A program made the position numbers and the translations under genes. The notes under the pieces are model-generated. The model worked only from the letters and a program-made list of their open reading frames with translations. It did no database searches and had not been told where the DNA came from. From Oceanobacillus sojae (lineage in GTDB: Bacteria > Bacillota > Bacilli > Bacillales > Amphibacillaceae): DNA of 64,000 nucleotides. Shown here one piece after another: positions 7,994 through 15,444 of the stretch; position 1 is the stretch's first letter, and the number at the start of each line of letters is the position of its first letter. The stretch covers positions 124,001-188,000 of the forward strand of contig NZ_BJYM01000008.1 of assembly GCF_007991515.1 (NCBI RefSeq), given 5' to 3'.

Positions 7994-8794
7994 ATGATTA
8001 AATTGATATTAACAGATATGGATGGTACATTTTTGAATAACAGTGGTGATTTTAATCGGGAATTGTATAAAGATGTTAAAAAGATAATGAAGGAAAAAGA
8101 TGTTGTATTTGCACCTGTTACAGGGAAACAATGTGAACGTGTGGAGACATTATTTGGAGACGATGCAGATGATTTATGGATTCTGGGAGACAGCGCAACC
8201 CGAATCAAGCATCAAGGTAAATTTGTTTATGAATCATTGTTAAGCAATAAATTAGGACTGAAAATTATTCACTTACTTGAGGAAATAAGTTCGAAACATA
8301 CGATTATCGCATGTACGAAAGAGGCAGCGATTGTTAAACAAAACCTTTCACCGGATGAAATGAATGTTGTCAAAGGATCATATACGCAGATAAGGCAGGT
8401 TGCTGATTTTAATGAAATAACGGATGATTTTATTAAGATAACAGTTCATGATCCATCCTTAAATTGTTTTGAGACAAAAGAGAAATTATCTCCATTTTTT
8501 GAGTCAGCTTACATTGTTGCCTCTGAAGCAGCCTGGATTGATATTGCAAATGCTAATGTTCATAAGGGGACTACTGTTGAACATTTACAGCATTTATTAA
8601 ATACGACCCCGGAAGAAACGATGGCGTTTGGTGACGGTTATAATGATTTAGAGCTTATGGTCCGTGCGAAATATAGTTTTGCGGTCCGTAATGCAGTACA
8701 GGAATTAAAAGATGCCGCGAATTACATCGCTCGTTCCAATGAAGAGGATGCTGTAATGAAGACGATCATTCAAACGTTATCTTTACAAGGATAA
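7994..8794 (+). CDS. Cof-type HAD-IIB family hydrolase
   Basis: A 266-residue HAD phosphatase. Motif I is DMDGT near residue 8 (nucleophile Asp and acid/base Asp), motif II is around PVTGK, and motif IV is GDGYND near residue 213. The large C2B cap lies between. The ATG at 7994 is favoured by GGGAGG 7 nt upstream. An upstream in-frame start at 7958 lacks a binding site. Cof-type enzymes dephosphorylate sugar phosphates or pyridoxal phosphate. As third gene after ROK and MFS, a sugar phosphate is the likely substrate. Confidence 0.85.
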   Translation: MIKLILTDMDGTFLNNSGDFNRELYKDVKKIMKEKDVVFAPVTGKQCERVETLFGDDADDLWILGDSATRIKHQGKFVYESLLSNKLGLKIIHLLEEISSKHTIIACTKEAAIVKQNLSPDEMNVVKGSYTQIRQVADFNEITDDFIKITVHDPSLNCFETKEKLSPFFESAYIVASEAAWIDIANANVHKGTTVEHLQHLLNTTPEETMAFGDGYNDLELMVRAKYSFAVRNAVQELKDAANYIARSNEEDAVMKTIIQTLSLQG

Positions 8795-8822
8795 TGGTAT
8801 GATTAGAAAATGAGCTATATAA

Positions 8823-8972
8823 ACTTTTTACAATTGTTATAATGGTAAGAGGTACGTTGAAAAAGAAGAATTACCGTTTGTGTTTAACTGGTTTTATCAC
8901 GCAGAGAAATCCCGATCCCGGCATTTTGGCAGTGCGGAACTCGGGTTAGCTATCTGCAAGAAAAGTTTGTAA
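8823..8972 (+). pseudogene. Histidine kinase relic (ATPase domain fragment)
   Basis: This stretch translates in one frame to a piece of a HATPase_c domain: the F-box region (LPFVFNWFYHAEKSRSR) followed by a degraded G2 box (GSAELGLAICKK), then a stop. The order and spacing match sensor kinases, where one expects FERFYR, SRS and GSGLGLAI. The N box, G1 box and everything upstream are missing, so it is a remnant. Confidence 0.65.
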
Positions 8973-9006
8973 TTAATATTCAATGGTCTTCTTCCGTGCG
9001 GTTTTT

Positions 9007-9040
9007 AATACTGGCTGTCTGTGCAGTCAGTATTTATTTT
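9007..9040 (+). terminator. Probable terminator
   Basis: An 11-bp stem with one mismatch (AATACTGGCTG/CAGTCAGTATT) and a 6-nt loop is followed by TATTTT. It lies after the kinase relic and about 210 nt after the HAD gene. Confidence 0.55.
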
Positions 9041-9185
9041 GTATAAGAAACTATAAAAATATTGCTTTTAGATAGCTATAAATACATTCCGATTTTATTC
9101 TAACGTGTTGGGTGTTTTAGAAAACTTTTTATTATCAATTGAAAACACTGCCAATTATAAATTCTGTTTTTTCTTTCTGATATGA

Positions 9186-9854
9186 TTAATCGTTTTCGGG
9201 GAGAATCAATTCTATGGATTTAAATTGTTCCATTGTTTTTTCTCTATCCTCTTTTGTTAAAGGTTCACATCGGTCCATCTCTTCAGAATCCAGGCATCTT
9301 GCCATCAAAGAAATTTGAATCTGTTGACCCGCTTCATTCCATACTATCGCTAAGATAGTGTGGTTATTCTCATCATATTGAAATTCTGCAACATCTAAAT
9401 ATTGATTTTCATAAGTTGTTTCTATTTTTTTGAAATTTAAATCCTTATCAGCACTTGCTGACATCATTCTCATACTATCTTCTGCAGTGCCCATAGAGCG
9501 ATAATATTGCATAAAAAAATGGACATGAACATTTCTGTTCTTTTCTACATTCCTTATTTCAATTGTTTCCCTCTCGTTATCAGAACTTGCGAAATGACTC
9601 CGATACTCCACTTTCATCTCTTCAGGAAAGTCCATGGTAAAGCTTTCTGATTCCGATAAAAAAGGGTAATACCCTTCTCGTATTGGCTCTGCGGACTGTA
9701 AAAACCCTCTTGTAAAGTTATCTTTAAATGCTGGTGCTTCTGGTAATTCATCAAGCTTCATTTCTGAAGGCTTTCTATTTTCTTCTTGTATACGCATATC
9801 GCAGCCACCTGCGATGATTAGTATACATACAAACATGACGATATATTTTTTCAA
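9186..9854 (-). CDS. Putative lipoprotein, unknown family
   Basis: A 222-residue protein with a signal peptide (MKKYIVMFVCILII) and lipobox ending AGGC at residue 18, so it should be lipid-anchored on the outer face of the membrane. The mature part is hydrophilic and acidic, with no domain I recognise. It stands alone, flanked by relics of a histidine kinase and an ABC ATPase. It may once have belonged to a signalling or transport module there, but that is speculation. Confidence 0.65.
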   Translation of the reverse strand: MKKYIVMFVCILIIAGGCDMRIQEENRKPSEMKLDELPEAPAFKDNFTRGFLQSAEPIREGYYPFLSESESFTMDFPEEMKVEYRSHFASSDNERETIEIRNVEKNRNVHVHFFMQYYRSMGTAEDSMRMMSASADKDLNFKKIETTYENQYLDVAEFQYDENNHTILAIVWNEAGQQIQISLMARCLDSEEMDRCEPLTKEDREKTMEQFKSIELILPEND

Positions 9855-9888
9855 TATTCCTCTAAAAAATAATGGTTTTATAAAGAGA

Positions 9889-10107
9889 TATGAAGCCTGT
9901 TTCCAAAGAACAGGTAAAATTTTAGGGATGGCTGATCTTTCTAATGCTGTAAAAACTAGAGTGAAAAGGTACTCTCCAAGGATGAAGCAGTGTCTCGATT
10001 TGGTTGCTGCATTACTTGGAAAATGTCGAATTCTTGTTCTGGATGTATTTCTTGGTATTACACTTACTCAAATTCTTGCAAACAATCTACTTGGAACGAT
10101 GTATTGA
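9889..10107 (+). pseudogene. ABC transporter ATP-binding subunit relic
   Basis: One frame reads as the middle of an ABC ATPase: a region like the one before the signature (LGMADLSNAVKTRVKRYS), a decayed signature (YSPRMKQ where YSLGMKQ is usual), LAALLG-like helix and a Walker B start (ILVLDV). The Glu, D-loop and H-loop are lost and the frame stops at 10107. Walker A is not found upstream. It is a fragment of a BcrA-like protein. Confidence 0.6.
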
Positions 10108-10518
10108 CTCCAATCAGTGTCGCTCGTAATTTTTTATTACAAGAATCCGAAAGAGCTATGGTACCGCCAGGACCGTCATATAGTTCGAATAACCTGACCG
10201 AGGGGCAATGCTGGCGCTATCGTTCATCAGGGTATTAACTATTTCAATCATTCTAATGAAGCGAAGGGGGGGAGAATGCGATTGATTTTTGCAGAAAAAA
10301 TCTTCATATTACATGGTTGATTTCCGTGGATTTATAAACCTCAATACAGCTTGTGATTTTGCTATAACAGAAAGAGTAATAAATGATATAATTACTCTTC
10401 CGATATAATAATAAGTAAATGGTAATAAATCATATAAATGCTTATTAAATTGAAAATGATTTATTTAATAGACCTTTCAAATAATTAGGAGTATCAATTT
10501 TCTTTAATTATAATTACT
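10108..10518. other. Gene-free stretch, partly decayed coding sequence
   Basis: No intact gene is visible. Short frames around 10140-10320 are interrupted by stops and show no protein I recognise. They may be the further remains of the ABC transporter at 9889-10107. The last 150 nt are very AT-rich and lead into the promoter at 10519. Confidence 0.4.
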
Positions 10519-10547
10519 TTGACACATAGAGTAATAAGTGTTAATAT
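10519..10547 (+). promoter_or_regulatory. Sigma-A promoter of the PadR-HAAS operon
   Basis: TTGACA (10519-10524) and TAATAT (10542-10547) are 17 nt apart. The promoter is overlapped at its -10 box by the palindrome at 10544-10570. Confidence 0.75.
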
Positions 10548-10570
10548 AACTCTATTAGATAGAGTTATAT
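10544..10570. promoter_or_regulatory. Candidate PadR operator overlapping the -10 box
   Basis: A perfect 11-bp inverted repeat, ATATAACTCTA and TAGAGTTATAT, with a 5-nt centre. It covers the end of the -10 box and the expected transcription start, the ideal place for autorepression by the PadR protein encoded 18 nt downstream. Confidence 0.65.
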
Positions 10571-10587
10571 GATAAGGAAGGATTATT

Positions 10588-10917
10588 ATGATTAGAAGTG
10601 ATATTATCCGGGGACATCTGGAATCGATTATACTGCGGTTGATTTATGAAAATGATCAATATGGTTATGAAATATCAAAACAAATCAGCTTGCGGACAGA
10701 AAATCGTTTTCAGATTAAAGAAGCAACATTATATGCCGTTTTCCAACGCCTTGAAAAGAAAGAATTAATTGAGTCATATTATGGCAAAGTATCTCATGGC
10801 GGAAAGCGAAAATATTATAGGATCACGATGTTAGGAAAAGCATATTTAAAAGAGACAGCCAGAGAATGGAAAGTTACAAAGGAAATTATTGATTTGTTTA
10901 TGGAGGGATTAGATTGA
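10588..10917 (+). CDS. PadR family transcriptional regulator, short form
   Basis: A 109-residue winged-helix protein of the short PadR type that lacks the long C-terminal domain. Landmarks are LESIILRLIYENDQYGYEI, then EATLYAVFQRLEKKELI and the wing with KRKYYRIT. AAGGAAGG precedes the ATG. Its stop overlaps the start of the HAAS-domain gene by 4 nt, a standard arrangement for PadR/HAAS pairs that respond to envelope stress. A palindrome over its promoter suggests autoregulation. Confidence 0.9.
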   Translation: MIRSDIIRGHLESIILRLIYENDQYGYEISKQISLRTENRFQIKEATLYAVFQRLEKKELIESYYGKVSHGGKRKYYRITMLGKAYLKETAREWKVTKEIIDLFMEGLD

Positions 10918-11330
10918 ATAAGATAAAAAATCATGTAAATGAATTATTTAAAGATATTCCAAAGAGTGAAGAAAAGGAAATTATTAAACAAGAGATTTTT
11001 CAGAATCTGGAAGAAAAAGTGTATGATTTGGTGGCTCAAGGAAAAGAAGAAGAGGATGCTGTTAACAAAGCCATCGTGGAATTTGGGAATATTGATGAAA
11101 TAAAAAGTGAACTAGGTGTTTATAACGTAAACAGAGATGGAGATGGAAAAAGAATTGAAAGAGCAAAAATCGATTTGAATTTCTCTATCTGGGGAAGTAT
11201 TTTAATTATTGCCTTGATGGTTTTTATTAATCTATACTACTCGCCATCAACAATTTGGTTTGTCTATCCGACCTTTGCTATTTTATGGTGGCCGCTCAGT
11301 ATGTTTTATCGATGGAGAAAATTAAAATAA
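10914..11330 (+). CDS. HAAS (DUF1700-like) domain membrane protein
   Basis: A 138-residue protein starting at a TTG that overlaps the PadR stop. Residues 1-70 form the HAAS/DUF1700-type helical domain (EEKVYDLVAQGKEEEDAVNKAI, then FGNIDEIKSEL). The C-terminal part carries two membrane segments with a motif (SPSTIWFVYPTF, ILWWPLSMFY) that recurs four times in the next protein. PadR/HAAS pairs are thought to act as regulator and membrane partner. The exact target is unknown. Confidence 0.8.
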   Translation: MNKIKNHVNELFKDIPKSEEKEIIKQEIFQNLEEKVYDLVAQGKEEEDAVNKAIVEFGNIDEIKSELGVYNVNRDGDGKRIERAKIDLNFSIWGSILIIALMVFINLYYSPSTIWFVYPTFAILWWPLSMFYRWRKLK

Positions 11331-11343
11331 AAGAGGTGTCAAC

Positions 11344-12000
11344 ATGAAGCAGGAAATTGTTTTTGCAACGATTGGAAGTATTATGACGATTGTATTTTTG
11401 ATGATAGTTAACCTTCTCACCAGTCCTGAGCATCTTTGGTTTTTATATCCTTCTCATATACTTGTTCTGTGGCCTGTCAGCCTTTATTTTTTAAGTGAAA
11501 AGCAATATAAATTTGGTGTTCTTTTTGTAGGATTAATAATCATCCTTTTCTTATCGTTAAATAATTATTTCAATTCACCGGGGCATCCATGGGTTTTATA
11601 CGCTGTTTATCCAATTATTTTATTGGTAGTCTTAACTTTCTTAGGTAAATCAAGTATAAAACTGTCTGTTGCAATAATCGGAAGCCTGGCTGCCATACTG
11701 TATTATTCTTTCTTGAATTATTATCTTTCGCCAGGGTACCCGTGGGCGGTTTATCCGGCATATGCAGTGTTATGGTGGCCAACACTTTTATATTTTATCA
11801 GTTCAAAAAGATATTTTGGACTATCTATTTTCGGAACCTTCTTAACAGTCGTTTTTTTGATTGTTGTCAGCGCGGTTTCCACACCAAATGTTATTTGGGA
11901 AGTGTATCCGATTTTTCTAATTCTGTGGTGGCCTTTGAGTATGTATTTTTATGGTTCTAATAAAAGAAATAGTCGCAATAAAATAATCCGGCAAATATAG
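11344..12000 (+). CDS. Repeat-built polytopic membrane protein
   Basis: A 218-residue, very hydrophobic protein of about eight membrane segments. It is made of four copies of a unit of roughly 50 residues. Each unit has a segment like N-x-x-x-SP-x-x-x-W-x-x-YP followed by a helix with LWWP or LWP and SLYF (best copies: SPEHLWFLYP, SPGHPWVLYA, SPGYPWAVYP, TPNVIWEVYP). The same unit ends the preceding HAAS protein, so it probably arose by duplication of that 2TM segment. It is the third gene of the PadR operon, 13 nt downstream. No enzymatic residues are apparent. Confidence 0.75.
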   Translation: MKQEIVFATIGSIMTIVFLMIVNLLTSPEHLWFLYPSHILVLWPVSLYFLSEKQYKFGVLFVGLIIILFLSLNNYFNSPGHPWVLYAVYPIILLVVLTFLGKSSIKLSVAIIGSLAAILYYSFLNYYLSPGYPWAVYPAYAVLWWPTLLYFISSKRYFGLSIFGTFLTVVFLIVVSAVSTPNVIWEVYPIFLILWWPLSMYFYGSNKRNSRNKIIRQI

Positions 12001-12198
12001 GAACAATGCTGGAATACAAAGCAGCCTGGTACAGAAAGCAAATTGTTATCGTTGTTAAAAACTCCCCCTCCAGTTAGCTATGTTCGAATTGTGGACATCA
12101 AAACAAAGACGATAAAAATCTCGCTTTGCGTGAATAGAAGTTTGATAAGTGTAAAAATAATGAAACCATTATCAGTGAATTTTTCTTAAAAGGATTTG

Positions 12199-12870
12199 GT
12201 GAATGTGAAAAAGAAGGACCAAAACATGTTAGACTTTCTATTTTTTATACCGCCAGATGATACCTCTGCATCCAATAATAGAATATTGCCTTGGAGTTCC
12301 TTTCTTGTTATTTGTGGAGGGTGGCTTATACTCTGGTATTTGACGCCAGGGCTGCATGGCAATGGTATTGGGAACCTATTTACGAATAATGACGAATCCT
12401 CTATTTTTCTAGAAACAATCATTGCATTAATTATTGTAATCATACTGATTGTAACGCATAAACGCTGTAATCAATTATTATTTCATCAATCCAAATGGAT
12501 TTATCTCTATATTTCTCCCGTTGTTCTGGCTTTGGTGCTTCCTTTTTATTACAATCTTCCGCTTCCAGCACATCTTTATATTTTTTGGATGACTGTTTCT
12601 GTATTCTGGCAGGATTACCTTACATTTGGATTATTGCAGAGTTACTTAGAGGAACACCTGCCAATGTGGACAGTTATTCTGGCAGTTGCAATCATTTTCT
12701 ATATTGGCCATGTGGTATTTATTCCCGATAGTTTTGCACCCGCGCATGTTTCATCTGCATTTAGTATCCTAGGTCTCGGCATCGTAGTGGCATTTTTACG
12801 TGCGAAACTGAAAACACTTCATATTATTTTAGTTCTGCACTTATCGTTTTACTTTATTGTTGTTTTTTAG
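12199..12870 (+). CDS. CPBP-like intramembrane protein, probably lacking protease residues
   Basis: A 223-residue protein with about six membrane segments. The C-terminal half has the layout of CPBP/Abi glutamic proteases: a first motif aligned at VFWQDYLTFGLLQ, a His at FYIGHV, and a final motif HLSFYF. However, the canonical EExxxR is replaced by QD and a hydrophobic residue, so catalysis is doubtful. Start choice is uncertain: TTG 12196, GTG 12199 and GTG 12205 are all in frame behind AAAAGGA. Family call is tentative. Confidence 0.5.
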   Translation: MNVKKKDQNMLDFLFFIPPDDTSASNNRILPWSSFLVICGGWLILWYLTPGLHGNGIGNLFTNNDESSIFLETIIALIIVIILIVTHKRCNQLLFHQSKWIYLYISPVVLALVLPFYYNLPLPAHLYIFWMTVSVFWQDYLTFGLLQSYLEEHLPMWTVILAVAIIFYIGHVVFIPDSFAPAHVSSAFSILGLGIVVAFLRAKLKTLHIILVLHLSFYFIVVF

Positions 12871-12972
12871 TACGTGTTTGTCTTGAATCAAAATACCGTA
12901 AATCTACGTCTGTTTCAAGCGGAGGCGCTGCTTCAGCTGGTTTTAACTGCAAGAATGTATATATTGTTATGG

Positions 12973-13872
12973 TTAATTATTGATAATTTCCACTATTTCT
13001 CTGGTCGCTTTTTTTGCTTCGGGTATAGGATAAAGTACAAAGATGTGATTCATCTTTGGATATTCAAAATAATTTATTTTCACTTCTCCCGCTTTCAGTC
13101 TGTCTCTGAACTTTCTGGCGTCAGGTAAAAAAACTTCATGTGTTCCGACAAATAAAGTAATTTCTCCCAATCCATTTATCTCTCCATTTATTGGGCTGAG
13201 TAAATAATCATTTGGGTTTGTGTCTCCTGCATATGCTTTCCCCATTTCGATTAAACCATAAATACCCAGCATTGGATCTTTGCGTTCCAGCGCAGAAGCA
13301 TCTGGATTTTTCATCGTAATATCAAGCCAAGGTGAAATTAAGATGATATGCCGGGGCTGTGATAACTTTTTTTCCAGGAGCAATTGTGCTAACGCTAATG
13401 CAAATCCTCCGCCGGCTGAGTCGCCCATCAAGGTAATATTATCCTTACCAAATGTTCTTAAAATCCATTCGTATATCGGAAGAACTTTATCAAAAGATTC
13501 ATTATATTGATGGTTGGGAGCTTTAGGGTAGATTGGAACGAAAATTGTAGCTTTCGTTTCTTTTGCTATTTTTCCAAGAAAAATCCAGTGGAATACAGAT
13601 GGCTGTTCGATATATCCTCCTCCATGCAAATAGAGTATAGCTTTTTCAGAAGTATTTTTTTCTTGATTAAAGATATAATAGTCCATTCCATCAAACTTTT
13701 GTTTTTTTATGTCAAACTTTCTTTGAATAAATTTTGGCAAGACATAAGGCTTCTCATTTTTGATTTGTTTTTCTTTTAAAAATTTAGCGTATAAATTATG
13801 ATTGGTAAAATTATTTTTGTTACTCAACCGTGTGAGTAAACGTTCTGCAAACCAGCTCTGAATACTTCTCAT
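12973..13872 (-). CDS. Alpha/beta hydrolase, hormone-sensitive-lipase type esterase
   Basis: A 299-residue cytosolic esterase of the HSL family. The oxyanion motif HGGGY is near residue 100, the nucleophile motif GDSAGGG near residue 160, and the C-terminal His lies in MNHIF near residue 275. The acid position reads GTHEVFLPDAR, so the usual Asp after GT-x is Glu here. This could be the catalytic acid, or the later Asp may serve. Family members hydrolyse short-chain acyl esters. It is a single-gene unit converging on the CPBP-like gene. Confidence 0.85.
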   Translation of the reverse strand: MRSIQSWFAERLLTRLSNKNNFTNHNLYAKFLKEKQIKNEKPYVLPKFIQRKFDIKKQKFDGMDYYIFNQEKNTSEKAILYLHGGGYIEQPSVFHWIFLGKIAKETKATIFVPIYPKAPNHQYNESFDKVLPIYEWILRTFGKDNITLMGDSAGGGFALALAQLLLEKKLSQPRHIILISPWLDITMKNPDASALERKDPMLGIYGLIEMGKAYAGDTNPNDYLLSPINGEINGLGEITLFVGTHEVFLPDARKFRDRLKAGEVKINYFEYPKMNHIFVLYPIPEAKKATREIVEIINN

Positions 13873-14698
13873 ATTTGCTTCCCCCTGTATATCATTAATC
13901 GTTCGATTTTATCGCAGTTTAACTTGTGTGTAAGGCTTCCGCTTCAATAAGAAAGGAAAATTGAAAATTCTAAGTGGGAGCAGGGCAGTCCAGGATGCTC
14001 TGATTGGTTCAAGATTCTTTATGAAGACTGCTTTTTAGTCAAGTTTTGATTGAAGTTTCATTTTATGTATAATGTTTAACCCATTTTGAACATTACTTGT
14101 GACAATCTTATTGTTAAAGTATGTTTTGAGCATACGGAAGCCGTCGCATACGTATTGATTATTCCTATATATCCAGCAGATGACTTAGCATGGATCAAAT
14201 AATATCTGATGTAATTTTATTTAAACAAACTAAAAAGCCATCCTTTCAGTATAAAACAAAAGAAGATGACTGCATTCCAAAACTTCTGTAATACCAATAT
14301 TTATTCTGCAATCTTTACATAAATATTTGTGTTTATTGTATTAGTTAAGATGTAAAATCTAAATACCTTACAAGTATATACGCTTCTTCATTATTTATCA
14401 TCTTTAAATAGAATTATGTTTACAGTAATTATAATCAATTTATCGGCTTAAAATCATCGGGATTAAAAATTTTTACAGTGAAAGCTCTATTCAATTGGCA
14501 GATATACAGTTAATTTTACCTTGTTGTTATTTGTGAAATAAATAAAAATATATTCTTTTCCTGATAGGGAGGGAATAGTATATATCAATCTTACGAGAAT
14601 ACAACACATAGAAGCTGTTATTAAAAGATATTTTTTCAGGTCTTTTGAATCATTCTATATAAGCAAATATATAGTTTTTTAAAGATAAAAGGAGTAGT
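13873..14698. other. Long gene-free stretch containing a decayed repeat element
   Basis: No coding region is supported over some 825 nt. The part next to the esterase start should hold its promoter. Positions 13928-14066 are a relic of the structured repeat described separately. The rest is AT-rich and the last 100 nt should carry the promoter of the cytochrome gene. Confidence 0.5.
13928..14066 (+). repeat. Structured repeat element relic, copy b
   Basis: It shares the order of blocks with 21806-22011: TGTAAG followed by an imperfect CTTCCGCTT/AAGTGGGAG stem, then CTGATTGGTTC, and a tail TGAAGTTTCATTTTAT. It is probably the non-coding end of an IS200/IS605-type element or a derived non-autonomous repeat. 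Family identity is inference from pattern memory. Confidence 0.45.
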
Positions 14699-14705
14699 AT
14701 GAAAA

Positions 14706-15122
14706 TTGAAAATAAAATTATTTAAAAAGGGAAAACTTATGTTCTATCTCATATTATTGGTCTTATGTTTAGCGTGTGTATTAGCAGCTTGTGGAGGAGA
14801 TGACAATAATGAAAGCGCTGATAACGCAGGTGGTGAGGGAGAGACAGAGTCTGCAGGTGTGGAAGAAAATAAGGAAGATGAAGATTCTGAGTTTGCCAGC
14901 GTTGAAGCTGGAGAAGAAGTATTTCAAAACAATTGTGCCGGCTGCCATGGCCAAGATCTGACTGGAGGAGGTCCGGATTTAACAGAAATCGGCAGCAAAT
15001 ATTCTCAGAATGAAATTGCTGATATTGTTGAAAATGGAACAGATGGAGGAATGCCAGCCTTCGGGAATTTAGAGGGTGATGACCTGGATGAACTTACTAA
15101 GTGGCTGAGTGAACATAAGTAA
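14706..15122 (+). CDS. Lipoprotein cytochrome c (c551 type)
   Basis: A 138-residue secreted haem protein. A basic N-terminus and hydrophobic segment end in the lipobox LAAC (Cys at residue 28), followed by an acidic, low-complexity linker. The haem motif CAGCH lies near residue 78 and the axial Met is likely in GGMPAFG near residue 118. It matches Bacillus CccB-like membrane-anchored electron carriers. TTG 14706 gives a good signal peptide. An ATG at 14739 in frame would remove the basic n-region. An eight-codon ORF (ATG 14699) overlaps this start in another frame. Confidence 0.85.
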   Translation: MKIKLFKKGKLMFYLILLVLCLACVLAACGGDDNNESADNAGGEGETESAGVEENKEDEDSEFASVEAGEEVFQNNCAGCHGQDLTGGGPDLTEIGSKYSQNEIADIVENGTDGGMPAFGNLEGDDLDELTKWLSEHK

Positions 15123-15152
15123 TAGGTAATAAAAAATAAGTATACATTATGA

Positions 15153-15210
15153 TGCTCCCTTTAAGCAGACGGAGAAATAATAAAAACTCTCTAGTGGCAT
15201 AAAGGGAGCA
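15153..15210. repeat. Bipartite hairpin repeat, copy 1
   Basis: Perfect 11-bp arms TGCTCCCTTTA and TAAAGGGAGCA enclose a second small hairpin (GGAGAAATAATAAAAACTCTC). A copy with the same design is at 27029-27083. It begins 30 nt after the cytochrome stop, so it may act as transcript end or terminator. Confidence 0.7.
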
Positions 15211-15444
15211 CTTTGTTTGCTGATTAATAATTACATAAAAGAATGAAATTGAATAATGAAGCATCTGCCTTTTGATGGATGTTAAATGGAGAACCATTAA
15301 AAACTCCTCCCTAAAAACAGAGAGTGAGAATATCAAAATATTTAAAAGTTATTAGAATTTTTAAATAATATCTGTAAAAATATCTCTTTAATGGTATGAT
15401 GAATACAGAAATTGTATATGAAAAGAAGAGAGAAGGGTAACAGA

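Noticed and set aside
12874..13128. 84-codon plus-strand ORF after the CPBP-like gene
   Set aside because: It overlaps the well-supported esterase on the other strand, has no ribosome binding site and no recognisable protein.
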